Assembly: GCF_028596125.1 (NCBI RefSeq)
Contig: NZ_CP117229.1
Location: 1,658,001-1,722,000 of the forward strand
Length of the DNA: 64,000 bases
Direction: 5' to 3'
DNA from: Listeria innocua
GTDB taxonomy: Bacteria > Bacillota > Bacilli > Lactobacillales > Listeriaceae
The notes beneath the pieces were generated by a model. That model saw only the letters and a list, made by a program, of their open reading frames with translations, did not search any database and had not been told where the DNA came from. This document shows, piece by piece, positions 55,758 to 64,000 of the stretch. How positions within the stretch are numbered: position 1 is the first letter of the stretch; every line of letters starts with the position of its first letter. A program made the translations under genes and the position numbers.

Positions 55758-57737
55758 TTACTTTTTATCTGCCATAACGATTTTAATAAAAGAATTAATA
55801 CATAAAAAGTAATAAGCAGCATAACAAATAATGTAAATACCTGTTCCAATTAAAACAGGATATTTGATATTATCCATTAAATTAATCGAAATTCCCCATA
55901 ATGCAGCCATTGAATGGGCAATTCCAAAAAACAACGGAATGGCAAAAATCGGCCAAACTTGTTTGGAAATAATCCTTCGTACTTCTTTTTCGGTAACACC
56001 TAATTTAAATAATATATCAAACTTAGACTTCTCAGAAACAGCATCTGTTACAAGTTTAAAATAAATAATGCTTCCTGTTGCTAAGAAAAATACAATACCG
56101 ATGAAAATCCCAATAAATAATAGCGAACCTACTAGCGTGGAAATCAAATGATAATTCGTATAATAGGACGAAACATTTTCAGAAAAAAGAGAAGGTTCCC
56201 CGTCCACGATAGTCTGTACTTTCTTATCTAATTCTTCACTGTGATTGGGATTCGTAATATCAAACATTGCCACTCTTTCTGGTGGGAATAGCCTTTCCAA
56301 ATCATCATAATATTCATCTGATACAACGAGCGTCTCATAAGAAATACCCGTATTGAAAATCGAATTCTCTCGAAAATCAACTACTTTCATTGGGGGCATT
56401 TTTTTCGCTAAAGACTCATTCGACTGGACTACCATTTTTCTTGATAGCCACTTATCTTGAATCTCTTGTCTTGCATAATACGTATTTTTTCCAAGTAAGA
56501 TGGCGTCTCCATAAGAAAGCTTTTTCGGCTTCTCAAAATCACTTTGCTGTTTGGCGCCAATACGGTTATATTCGGATTCTGCTACGACCGTATGAATCAT
56601 GTTATCCATCCGCGTTTTATATTTAGGAATATCTTTATATTCTAGCGTAGCACTAACCATTTCCGCTTGCATCAAACTTTTTAATTTGTGATCTTGGTCA
56701 TTTTGTATCGTTTGAATAATTTCTCGTTCATCTTTAGCCGAAATATCAAGCACTTGGTAACTAGAAGGATTTTCTGCTGAAATGTCATTAATCGTTCGAA
56801 CATAAAAACTACTCATTGATCCAATAATCGTTAATGTCGTCGCGCTTAATACTGCAATCATCGCAATCGTTCCTGCATTTTTCTTTAACCTAAAGCGAAG
56901 GGAAGTCACACCAATCATGTTTGTTCCGTTATAAAAGAAACGTTTATTACTATATAACTTCCGAATCACATACGGCGTGCCAAACCTTACCATAAGCCAT
57001 GTCCCTAAAATAACAGAACATATAATAACTAAGATTACATCAAAAAAATCATATGTTAGCCAAATTGGTGATACTTCAATATTACTTGTTGCCAAATAAT
57101 AACCAAAAATAATAAGAGCAAGTCCAATTAACATAAGAAAAATAGAACCCTTAGCTACTTTCTCTTCTTTTTGATCATTTTTAAACAATTGGCTTAAATT
57201 ATATCTTAATACAATATAAACAGCATAAAAAGAAGTGAACAGCATGATACAAAAAAAGACAAGCCCAGTATCAAGAACTGCTTTAAATGAAATAATAAAT
57301 TCAGCATCAATCGCGAGTCCAACAATCCAAAACAAAATCATCGCGAAAAACTTTGAAGAAAATATGCCAATTAAAATACCAAACAACGTCGCAAGCATGT
57401 ATAACAAAGCATTTTCATAAAATAAAACTAAAACTATTTGCGATTTACGTAAACCAAGTAATGAATAAAGTCCGATTTCTCGTTTTCTTCTTTTAAGAAA
57501 GAAGCTATTAGAATAAAATATGAAAAAGAAAATAAATAATATCAACATTAAACTTGCCGATGAAAACATTGCTGGACCAAATAATTCCCATCGTTTAAAC
57601 ACCTTGTCAATGAGTGGGTTATAAGAAAGTGAGACAAAAGTAAAAAATACTAATACACATACAATAAGCGAAACAAAATAGACGATATATTGATTAAAAT
57701 TCTTTCGCATATTGGTCAGCGCGATTTTAAATAACAT
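55758..57737 (-). CDS. virB: BceB-type ABC transporter permease (VirB)
   Basis: A 659-residue permease with about ten membrane helices and a large outside domain of roughly 200 residues between helices 7 and 8 (about 310-510), the BceB/FtsX layout used for peptide-antibiotic sensing and resistance. The ATG at 57737 has GGAGGTGG upstream and overlaps the ATPase gene by 11 bases; the frame to 57770 is not needed. Flux through it should be read by VirS. Confidence 0.9.
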   Translation of the reverse strand: MLFKIALTNMRKNFNQYIVYFVSLIVCVLVFFTFVSLSYNPLIDKVFKRWELFGPAMFSSASLMLILFIFFFIFYSNSFFLKRRKREIGLYSLLGLRKSQIVLVLFYENALLYMLATLFGILIGIFSSKFFAMILFWIVGLAIDAEFIISFKAVLDTGLVFFCIMLFTSFYAVYIVLRYNLSQLFKNDQKEEKVAKGSIFLMLIGLALIIFGYYLATSNIEVSPIWLTYDFFDVILVIICSVILGTWLMVRFGTPYVIRKLYSNKRFFYNGTNMIGVTSLRFRLKKNAGTIAMIAVLSATTLTIIGSMSSFYVRTINDISAENPSSYQVLDISAKDEREIIQTIQNDQDHKLKSLMQAEMVSATLEYKDIPKYKTRMDNMIHTVVAESEYNRIGAKQQSDFEKPKKLSYGDAILLGKNTYYARQEIQDKWLSRKMVVQSNESLAKKMPPMKVVDFRENSIFNTGISYETLVVSDEYYDDLERLFPPERVAMFDITNPNHSEELDKKVQTIVDGEPSLFSENVSSYYTNYHLISTLVGSLLFIGIFIGIVFFLATGSIIYFKLVTDAVSEKSKFDILFKLGVTEKEVRRIISKQVWPIFAIPLFFGIAHSMAALWGISINLMDNIKYPVLIGTGIYIICYAAYYFLCINSFIKIVMADKK

Positions 57738-58494
57738 TATTTTCGCCACCTCCAAGAAGTGCCAACACATCTAACACCTTTTGGAAAAATTGTTTTCTTG
57801 AACTTGTTCCTCGGTATATTTCTGTAAAAATTTCGCCGTCTTTAATGAACATAATCCGTTCGCAGTAACTCGCCGCAAAAGCATCATGAGTTACCATCAA
57901 AATGGTAGAATCTCGAACACTTTTAGCTTGAGAGAGACCTTCTAACAAGTTAGTTGCCGCTTTAGAATCAAGAGCTCCAGTTGGTTCATCAGCAAAGATT
58001 AATGTTGGTTCGGTAATCATTGCGCGGCAAACCGCTGTTCTCTGTTTTTGCCCACCTGAAATATCTGTCGGGTATTTATTCCGTAAATCATAAATGCCAA
58101 ACTGACGTGCAATAATTTCAAAACGTTCATCAATTTCTGTTTGCTTTACTCGAGCTAAGGCCAGAGGTAGCACAATATTATCTTTAACTGTCATTGTATC
58201 TAATAAATTATAATCTTGAAAAATAAATCCTAGTTGATCTCTACGAAACACTGCTAAATCTTTCCCTTTCATTTTAGACAGCTGTTTTCCGCCAATTTCT
58301 ATTTCTCCAGAAGTTGGCTTATCTATAGAAGATAAAACATTAAGTAATGTAGATTTCCCTGCACCTGATGGACCCATAATACCTACAAATGAGCCTCTTT
58401 GTATTTCTAAACTAATACTTCCTAACGCAGAAAACAAATTTCCTTTTGAACCATATACTTTTCTGACTTTAAGCGCCTTTAGCACTGTATCCAT
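57727..58494 (-). CDS. virA: BceA-type ABC transporter ATPase (VirA)
   Basis: A 255-residue ATPase of the MacB/BceA export type. Walker [11 protein letters not shown]-loop [13 protein letters not shown], signature [16 protein letters not shown] and Walker [14 protein letters not shown] are complete. Its C-terminus overlaps the permease gene by 11 bases. With VirB it makes the transporter module linked to VirRS. Confidence 0.92.
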   Translation of the reverse strand: MDTVLKALKVRKVYGSKGNLFSALGSISLEIQRGSFVGIMGPSGAGKSTLLNVLSSIDKPTSGEIEIGGKQLSKMKGKDLAVFRRDQLGFIFQDYNLLDTMTVKDNIVLPLALARVKQTEIDERFEIIARQFGIYDLRNKYPTDISGGQKQRTAVCRAMITEPTLIFADEPTGALDSKAATNLLEGLSQAKSVRDSTILMVTHDAFAASYCERIMFIKDGEIFTEIYRGTSSRKQFFQKVLDVLALLGGGENNVI

Positions 58495-58623
58495 TGTTTT
58501 CCTCCCGTTACACGATTATTTGCTTATTTTACCCTATAATGAAGCAAGATACCATGGTCTATAGATGTATTTATCAAAAAATCATCTCCCTATTTTAAGA
58601 AAACAGAAAAATGATTCTTGTTA

Positions 58624-59133
58624 TTATTTCTTTTCAATGAATATTTCTTCCCCAACTGTATTATCATCTGTATACGTTTCTTGCATGGACTGGATAATTG
58701 CTCTTAATTCTTCTAAACTAACAGACACATCTGCAGCAACAATATCCCAAGCAACTTCTTCCCGTCCGTTAATCGATGTCATAATCTTTAATCTTCCCTG
58801 AGAAAAAAGAATTATTGCTGGCTTAATTAGATCTGTCCCTTTAATTTCATTCCACGGCTTAAAATCGCCACGATAAGCAAGTCCACGTTCTGTTAACTCT
58901 ACAGTGGGTGCAATATTGATTAAACGCAGTAAAGGCCGTAAAACACAAAGACCAATAAACACAAGTAAAATCACTTCTTCTGTACCTGTAACGCCTTTTA
59001 TATGACTAAAAATTACATATAACAATAATCCGGCAGCAATCCAAAGTAAACAACTTGAAAAAATAAGGCGTCGGTTTACGCCAAATTCGATTTTTTCTGT
59101 TTTATTCGCTTGATTTAGCTCATTTTCTATCAT
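58624..59133 (-). CDS. Membrane protein of unknown function (STM3941-like)
   Basis: A 169-residue protein with two adjacent membrane helices (about 25-48 and 54-70), then a cytoplasmic beta-rich domain with TERGLAYRGDFKPWNEIKG, a pattern common in bacterial PH-like/STM3941 domains. It precedes the virA gene on the same strand with a 130-base gap. Function unknown; membership in the VirR regulon is possible but not shown. Confidence 0.7.
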   Translation of the reverse strand: MIENELNQANKTEKIEFGVNRRLIFSSCLLWIAAGLLLYVIFSHIKGVTGTEEVILLVFIGLCVLRPLLRLINIAPTVELTERGLAYRGDFKPWNEIKGTDLIKPAIILFSQGRLKIMTSINGREEVAWDIVAADVSVSLEELRAIIQSMQETYTDDNTVGEEIFIEKK

Positions 59134-59327
59134 TTTCTTCCTCCAGTTTACTTCTCTCTTATTTCTATTGTACTAGAAATATACTACAATGGAAAGAAAG
59201 CATTCTATCATTTAAAAACTGCTATCAAAATGGATTATTTACAGTTGACGTTTCTAGCATTTGTGATATAATTTCTTTAATGCTTTTAAGTAGTAAAATG
59301 TAAGAAATAATAAAGGAGGAGAACATC

Positions 59328-59828
59328 ATCGATCAAGTTATCTTAATTGGCTTCATGGGAGCTGGAAAAACAACAGTCGGCAATATACTCGCGAAATTAG
59401 CTGATTTGCCTTATATTGATATTGACGAAGTAATTATTCGCGAACAAGGAATGAGTGTATCTGAAATTTTTGCAAAGTATGGTGAACAAGAATTCCGCCG
59501 ACTAGAACACGAAAAATTAAAAGAACTAGCTAATACCAAAGCCGTTATTGCAACAGGCGGTGGCATTGTTCTAAATCCTGAAAATAGAAAAGTCTTAAAA
59601 AATACATATCCAGTTATTTATTTAGAAACCGATCCGGAAGTATTTATGAACCGCTTAAAAGGTGATACAACACGCCCGCTAGTTCAACAAAAGACACCTG
59701 AAGAAATCCGAGCAATTTTCGAACCGAGAATTGCCCATTATCAAGATTCCGCAGACTTCATTGTTAATACGGACAACCGTAATCAACACGAAGTCGCTAA
59801 AGCCATTTTAACCATGCTAGATAAGTAA
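59328..59828 (+). CDS. aroK: Shikimate kinase with non-canonical ATC start
   Basis: Shikimate kinase (about 167 residues) phosphorylates shikimate at O3 in chorismate synthesis. Motifs: P-loop GFMGAGKTTVG, shikimate-binding DIDEVI, FRRLEHEKL, GGGIVL and the lid RPL. The first ATG (59355) lies inside the P-loop and would remove the first beta strand, so it cannot be the start. A perfect AAAGGAGGAG (59312-59321) points instead to ATC at 59328 (or 59325), reading I/M-DQVILIGFMGAGK. No ATG, GTG or TTG is in frame in this interval. A translation start at ATC, as at infC, is the best explanation. Confidence 0.85.
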   Translation: MDQVILIGFMGAGKTTVGNILAKLADLPYIDIDEVIIREQGMSVSEIFAKYGEQEFRRLEHEKLKELANTKAVIATGGGIVLNPENRKVLKNTYPVIYLETDPEVFMNRLKGDTTRPLVQQKTPEEIRAIFEPRIAHYQDSADFIVNTDNRNQHEVAKAILTMLDK

Positions 59829-59862
59829 AAAAGAGCGCTAATAATATTAGCGCTCTTTTTTT
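59828..59862. terminator. Bidirectional terminator, aroK / unknown gene
   Basis: Near-perfect stem AAAAAGAGCGCTAATA / TATTAGCGCTCTTTTT (59828-59860) with a one-base loop, so a few inner pairs must open. It begins at the aroK stop codon. Confidence 0.88.
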
Positions 59863-60415
59863 ATTCCGTGCAGTGTCGACACCACATATCGGGTAAAACA
59901 GAAGTATAATCTTTTGTAAATGTTAATAAGTCATAAAACATACTATCTGCGTAACCTGCATCGATATTTTCGATTTTATTTAATTCTATTTCGCGATGGA
60001 GTGCTTCGAGTGCGGCATCACGAAGAGCGGGCAATACATAGCCAGTTATCTTAATTTGTGCTAACGCAGCCGAAACAGTTATCCGGTCTGACTCTCTAAG
60101 AGCGCTACCATATTCCGCTATAAGTTGTTGTAAACGGTCTACCCCGTCGTCTTTGGCTGGTATATAAGTGGAATGTTTGACTGTTTCCATCATGTATTTC
60201 GGAAAAGCTGCTAAATTAAGTCCTTGGTCACTTTTATCACTAAAATATTCTTCTAAACGATGAAGTACCTCCATTCCATCGGCATATCCAAAAGGACTAT
60301 AAGCATCATTTTTGTCTAAATAGTAACTTGCTTTAAAATGTTCTTTAAAATGGGGATGGGTTGTCTCTAAGTCAAGAGCAGCATCTGGGCGATCAATATA
60401 CATTGTAATAGCCAT
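59861..60415 (-). CDS. Conserved protein of unknown function
   Basis: A 184-residue soluble, mainly helical protein beginning MAITMYIDRPDAALDLETTHPHF and ending in MWCRHCTE with a CxxC pair. No domain is recognised. The ATG at 60415 follows GGAGG at 10 bases; the frame to 60436 starts before the ribosome site. Single-gene unit convergent with aroK. Confidence 0.65.
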   Translation of the reverse strand: MAITMYIDRPDAALDLETTHPHFKEHFKASYYLDKNDAYSPFGYADGMEVLHRLEEYFSDKSDQGLNLAAFPKYMMETVKHSTYIPAKDDGVDRLQQLIAEYGSALRESDRITVSAALAQIKITGYVLPALRDAALEALHREIELNKIENIDAGYADSMFYDLLTFTKDYTSVLPDMWCRHCTE

Positions 60416-60757
60416 TTTATAAGTTCCTCCATTCATGTGAAATCTGTTACATACATCTTACCAAATTCGCACGGTTATGGAAAGCAAAAAAATATTATGA
60501 CAATTTAGCGACAATTTCTTGTGTCCTCAGCCCTTAATTCGTGTTTTATTTAACTTTTTAGTACTAAAACAGTAAAATTTATCGATTCTAATATTTGAAA
60601 AGTTAAAAATAACACCTTTGACCATATTTTTATTTCGTGGTTAAATAATAATTGGACTTGATTTTCGTAGATCACGTCTGTTAATTTGACTTAGTCAACC
60701 ACACACACTCGAAAAGCAAAAACCGCCATTTATCCCATTTTGGCGGTTTTTGTATGT
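60416..60757. other. Long intergenic region with possible small RNA
   Basis: No protein gene is visible in these 342 bases. On the plus strand TTGACC (60618-60623), a 17-base spacer and TTAAAT could be a weak promoter; about 100 bases later lies the hairpin at 60718-60751. A 13-base palindrome TTGACTTAGTCAA sits between them, near 60689-60701. The parts could code for a small RNA, but the promoter is weak. Confidence 0.35.
60718..60752. terminator. Terminator of the rlmCD-like gene
   Basis: Perfect 10-bp stem AAAAACCGCC / GGCGGTTTTT (60718-60751), usable on both strands; it follows the minus-strand gene stop at 60758. Confidence 0.85.
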
Positions 60758-62119
60758 TTATTTTAAGGTTAAAACGGTCACAGCTTCAATATGTGTCGTC
60801 ATCGGAAACATATCTACTGGTTGCACTTTCTTCGCTTCATAACCGCCTTCTGTTAATATCTTCATATCTCGAGCAAGCGTCCCTGGATTACAAGAAACAT
60901 ATACTACTTTCTTTGGTTTCATTGCAAGAATTGTTTCAAGTAGTGTTTCATCACAACCTTTTCTCGGTGGGTCTACTACTAAAACATCCGCTACAATCCC
61001 GTTCTTATACCACTGTGGAATAACTTCTTCGGCTTTACCTGTTTCAAAGGTTGTATTCGTTAGATTGTTTAATTCAGCATTCGCACGGGCATCTTGAATA
61101 GCTTGGTCAACAATTTCAACACCGTAAACATGTTTGGCTTTTTTCGCAAGACAAAGTGAGATCGAGCCAATCCCGCAATATGCATCAATCACGGTTTCTT
61201 CTCCCGTTAACTCGGCGGAATCAATAGCTTGTTGATATAAAACCTCTGTTTGCAAAGGATTTACTTGATAAAAAGAACGTGCCGAAATAGCAAATCTAAT
61301 ACCATGAATCGTATCTTCAATAATATCACTTCCCCAAAGTGTTTTCGTACGATCACCGAAAATCACATTTGTTTTTTGTGGGTTAATATTTTGAACGATA
61401 GACGTTACTTCTAATTGATTCGTTAAGTCTTGAATAATTTCCGCTTTAAAAGGAAGGCGCTCTTTCGTTGTTACAAGGACAATCATTAATTGACCTGTAG
61501 TGTGCGCAAACCTAGTCATAATATGGCGAATATCACCTTTACCTGTTTTTTCATCGTAAGGTTCTGTGCCATATTTTGCCAAGATTTCTCTTGTTTTTTG
61601 AACGGCAACATCCCCTTTTTCATTGTGAATCAGGCATGTCGACATATCAATAATATCATGGCTTCTTTTTTGATAAAAACCGGCTGTTAATTTTCCGTTC
61701 ACAAAGCCAACTGGAACTTGTGATTTATTACGATAGCGCCACGGGTTTTCCATACCAAGCGTGTCTGGTACTTCTACATTTAACTTACCAATGCGTTTCA
61801 TTGTTTCTTCTACTTGGTTTCGTTTAAAAGCTAGTTGTCCATCGTAGCTCAAATGTTGTAAACTACAGCCACCACATTTTGAATATACGGCACAAGGTGG
61901 TTCAACACGTTCAGCACTAACAACTTCAATATTTTCCATCCGCGCAAAGCCGTAATTTTTATTTAATTTAGTAATTTTTGCAGTTATCTTTTCTCCTGGT
62001 AATGCATTTGGAATGAAAAGCGGATAGCCATCAATCTTACCTACACCACTGCCGTCATGTGTTAAATCTTCAATAGTTAGTTCTACGGATTGGTTCTTTT
62101 TTAAAAGGGATGCTTCCAA
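60758..62119 (-). CDS. 23S rRNA (uracil-5-)-methyltransferase, RlmCD-like
   Basis: A 453-residue paralogue of the enzyme at 8472-9845. TRAM domain first, then iron-sulfur cysteines CAVYSKCGGCSLQH, SAM-binding DAYCGIGSISLCL, VDPPRKGCDE and catalytic Cys in YVSCNPGTLARDM. Its position next to dgkB matches YefA (RlmCD) in B. subtilis, from memory, which methylates two 23S rRNA uridines. So this copy is the better candidate for RlmCD. No Shine-Dalgarno stronger than GGGACTTTGG is seen near the ATG. Confidence 0.9.
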   Translation of the reverse strand: MEASLLKKNQSVELTIEDLTHDGSGVGKIDGYPLFIPNALPGEKITAKITKLNKNYGFARMENIEVVSAERVEPPCAVYSKCGGCSLQHLSYDGQLAFKRNQVEETMKRIGKLNVEVPDTLGMENPWRYRNKSQVPVGFVNGKLTAGFYQKRSHDIIDMSTCLIHNEKGDVAVQKTREILAKYGTEPYDEKTGKGDIRHIMTRFAHTTGQLMIVLVTTKERLPFKAEIIQDLTNQLEVTSIVQNINPQKTNVIFGDRTKTLWGSDIIEDTIHGIRFAISARSFYQVNPLQTEVLYQQAIDSAELTGEETVIDAYCGIGSISLCLAKKAKHVYGVEIVDQAIQDARANAELNNLTNTTFETGKAEEVIPQWYKNGIVADVLVVDPPRKGCDETLLETILAMKPKKVVYVSCNPGTLARDMKILTEGGYEAKKVQPVDMFPMTTHIEAVTVLTLK

Positions 62120-62142
62120 AGTCCCTTGCCCCTCTCTTTGCT

Positions 62143-62898
62143 TTACTTAATAATGTATTCGATGCCGATTGGTTCTGTGATAGTTGCTTCTTTTTGGTCT
62201 TTAAATATAAGCATCGTATTTTTTTGTAAAGTAAAATCATAAACAAATGATTTTGGATAAATCGTTACGTTTTTTTGAGTACTTAAATTTTTTGTATTGT
62301 CATTTATAGTTATTTCATCGGGAATTTTATTGCTAAAAATAGCTGCAGCAACTTCTGCGTCCTTACTTGAATAAGTTGTTTCAAGTGTTAATTTAATATC
62401 GCTTTTTTTAGTTGATTCTGCTTTTATAGCTTTTTGACCTGTTTCGATTGTTCGTTCGCCGCTTTTAATTTCGTAATTAGCAAACTTTTTTTGGACGGTC
62501 GTTGTTGGATAACGATATTTTGTATTAGTAATATATTCCGAAACTTTTTTCGCTTCAATGCGAAGACGATATGCCTTCATTCCGTCATAACGACTATTAG
62601 AAGCTGCTAATTTATTTAAAATTTCTGGATTAGTTGTTGCTATGATTAAATCGCCGTTTTTAGCGATTGTTGCTTCAGTACTTGGAGATGGGATAGATAG
62701 AAATACATTATCCTCTAAGGGAATTTGCATTTGGTCGTTTATCCACACTTTATTACTTTCAATTAATTCTGATTTACTGACTGTCGGCGCTTGTTCTTCG
62801 GCATCAACCTGCCAAAAGAAAAATATAGCCGCTGCGATAGCAATGATAAGGATAACTATTACCATAATGAATTTTTTTAATACATATCCACTCGTCAT
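62143..62898 (-). CDS. Membrane-anchored protein of unknown function
   Basis: A 251-residue protein with one N-terminal membrane helix (about 9-30, FIMVIVILIIAIAAAIFFFW) and an outside domain of about 220 residues rich in Lys, Thr and beta strands. No lipobox. The ATG follows GAGGTGA. It lies between dgkB and the rlmCD-like gene on the same strand, perhaps in one transcript. No recognisable domain. Confidence 0.65.
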   Translation of the reverse strand: MTSGYVLKKFIMVIVILIIAIAAAIFFFWQVDAEEQAPTVSKSELIESNKVWINDQMQIPLEDNVFLSIPSPSTEATIAKNGDLIIATTNPEILNKLAASNSRYDGMKAYRLRIEAKKVSEYITNTKYRYPTTTVQKKFANYEIKSGERTIETGQKAIKAESTKKSDIKLTLETTYSSKDAEVAAAIFSNKIPDEITINDNTKNLSTQKNVTIYPKSFVYDFTLQKNTMLIFKDQKEATITEPIGIEYIIK

Positions 62899-63021
62899 AT
62901 CGCATTCACCTCATTTCTTGTCAAGATACCTATTATACTTGTTTTGCGCAAATAAGACAAATATCTAACAATAATTACATCCTTTTTACTATGTTGCAGT
63001 TAGGACATTTAGGCTAAAGAA

Positions 63022-63048
63022 AAAAACTACCAAGCTGGGCAGTTTTTA
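63022..63048 (-). terminator. dgkB terminator
   Basis: Stem AAAAACTACC / GGGCAGTTTTT with one mismatch (63022-63047), followed on the minus strand by TTTTTTTC. Confidence 0.7.
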
Positions 63049-63978
63049 GCTATTTTCTTTTATAAATAAATCGGTTGCTGGAATATCATCTACACTCGCA
63101 AAAAATTCAATATGCTGTTTTAAATTGCGGAATTCCATCGGGGTTTCGCCACCAAGTTCTCCGTCAAGGTTAATAAGCATCTTGTCTTCAGAGTGTACGC
63201 TTACTTTTTCTGATTTTACATAAATAACGTTTGGTTCTTTAATATGATCTCCTCTAAGCGCCAAAGTAACTAAGCGAATAAATTCTGCTAAATTCACTTT
63301 TTTGACGATGATGAGCGAAAACTTACCATCATCTAACTTGGCATCAGGAGCAATTTTTTCAAAGCCTCCAATAGAATTGGTTAAACCTAAAAGAAAAAAC
63401 ATTACTTCCCCTTCAAAGACACCTTGATCATATTCTACTTTTACTTTGGTAGCTTTTAAGGAAGGGAGCATTTCAATTCCTTTTAAGTAATAAGCTAATT
63501 GTCCAAGCATTGTTTTTAATCTGCTTGGGACATCATACGTGAGCTCTGTAAGCCTACCCCCACCACCAATATTAATAAAATAAGTATCATTTGCTTTACC
63601 TATATCCATTGCTACACTTTGACCAGCTGCTATAATCTTCGTTGCTTTTATCACGTCTCTAGGAACATGTAAGGCTCTTGCAAAATCATTGGTTGTCCCG
63701 GTTGGAATAATCCCTACTTTTGGTCGATAAGGTTGTTCTGCAATCCCATTAATAACTTCATTAATGGTACCATCTCCGCCTGCTGCAACGACTAAATCAT
63801 ATCGATCTCTTACAGCTTCTTCTGCTGCGTGCTTGGCGTCACCTGGCTCTGCAGTTGTGGCATGTGCAGATGTTACATAACCTGCTTGCTCTAATATCGA
63901 AAGGACATCTGCGAGATTTTTCTTGATAATCTCTCTTCCAGATGTGGGATTATAAATAACTCGAGCGTGTTTTTGCAT
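63046..63978 (-). CDS. dgkB: Diacylglycerol kinase (soluble, DgkB family)
   Basis: A 310-residue lipid kinase with the DAGK catalytic domain. It opens ARVIYNPTSGRE, with nucleotide motif AAGGDGTINEVING and the later PTGTTNDFARAL block. It phosphorylates diacylglycerol, mainly that left by lipoteichoic acid synthesis, so the lipid can return to phospholipids. The ATG at 63978 follows GGAGAGG; the frame to 63999 is not needed. The gene order dgkB - rlmCD-like fits Bacillales. Confidence 0.93.
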   Translation of the reverse strand: MQKHARVIYNPTSGREIIKKNLADVLSILEQAGYVTSAHATTAEPGDAKHAAEEAVRDRYDLVVAAGGDGTINEVINGIAEQPYRPKVGIIPTGTTNDFARALHVPRDVIKATKIIAAGQSVAMDIGKANDTYFINIGGGGRLTELTYDVPSRLKTMLGQLAYYLKGIEMLPSLKATKVKVEYDQGVFEGEVMFFLLGLTNSIGGFEKIAPDAKLDDGKFSLIIVKKVNLAEFIRLVTLALRGDHIKEPNVIYVKSEKVSVHSEDKMLINLDGELGGETPMEFRNLKQHIEFFASVDDIPATDLFIKENS

Positions 63979-64000
63979 TATGTTCGTCCTCTCCTTCACT

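Noticed and set aside
59355-59828. Using the ATG at 59355 as aroK start
   Set aside because: It lies within the P-loop and deletes the first beta strand, and no ribosome site is near it, whereas a perfect one precedes the ATC codons.

Overview
The window looks like a chromosomal segment of a low-GC Firmicute, almost certainly Listeria (L. monocytogenes or a very close relative). The basis is gene content and order recognised from memory: fosX, the split virR/virS system with its virAB-type transporter, gltBD with divergent gltC, the UPF0435 protein, and the order aroK - hypothetical - rlmCD-like - hypothetical - dgkB. It matches the region I remember as about lmo1697 to lmo1753 of strain EGD-e. 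No prophage, insertion sequence, rRNA operon or CRISPR array is visible. Coding density is high, and most convergent gene pairs share a bidirectional hairpin terminator.

Left part (1-18.7 kb): a cation diffusion facilitator, a GNAT acetyltransferase, a soluble PAS chemoreceptor, two small unknown genes and fosfomycin hydrolase fosX. Next comes a three-gene AT-rich cassette (4.0-8.2 kb) encoding an AraC/GyrI-type regulator, a short UvrA-like ABC ATPase and a beta-lactamase-fold serine hydrolase. This cassette is the most accessory-looking piece of the window. It is followed by housekeeping genes: RNA m5U methyltransferase, OsmC, deoxynucleoside kinase, YihY, AAC(3)-like acetyltransferase, methionine aminopeptidase, flavodoxin, M29 aminopeptidase, an MFS transporter, an MreB paralogue and tRNA-Arg(CCT).

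Middle part (18.8-39.4 kb): a methyltransferase gene divergent from its probable TetR repressor, with two matching operators. Then a sigma54-dependent PTS operon (IIB, IIA and a MupG/DUF871 protein) downstream of a LevR-type activator, a DECD-box RNA helicase, and a GntR/ABC transporter operon. Last is a complete beta-1,2-oligoglucan (sophorooligosaccharide) locus: importer in one direction; GH3 beta-glucosidase, GH94-type phosphorylase, LacI regulator and Gfo/Idh oxidoreductase in the other. Both divergent promoters carry the same GAAACGTTTC operator.

Right part (39.4-64 kb): glutamate synthase gltBD with gltC; a glycerol-dehydrogenase-like enzyme; a T-box-controlled amino-acid ABC transporter (probably histidine); the virS - adenine deaminase - hypothetical - epimerase - virR - virB - virA block for cell-envelope stress; shikimate kinase aroK, which seems to use a non-canonical ATC start; a second RNA m5U methyltransferase; and diacylglycerol kinase dgkB.

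Several start sites were set from Shine-Dalgarno spacing, inside longer open frames. Locus names and functional parallels to EGD-e, L. innocua or B. subtilis come from memory and were not checked by search.
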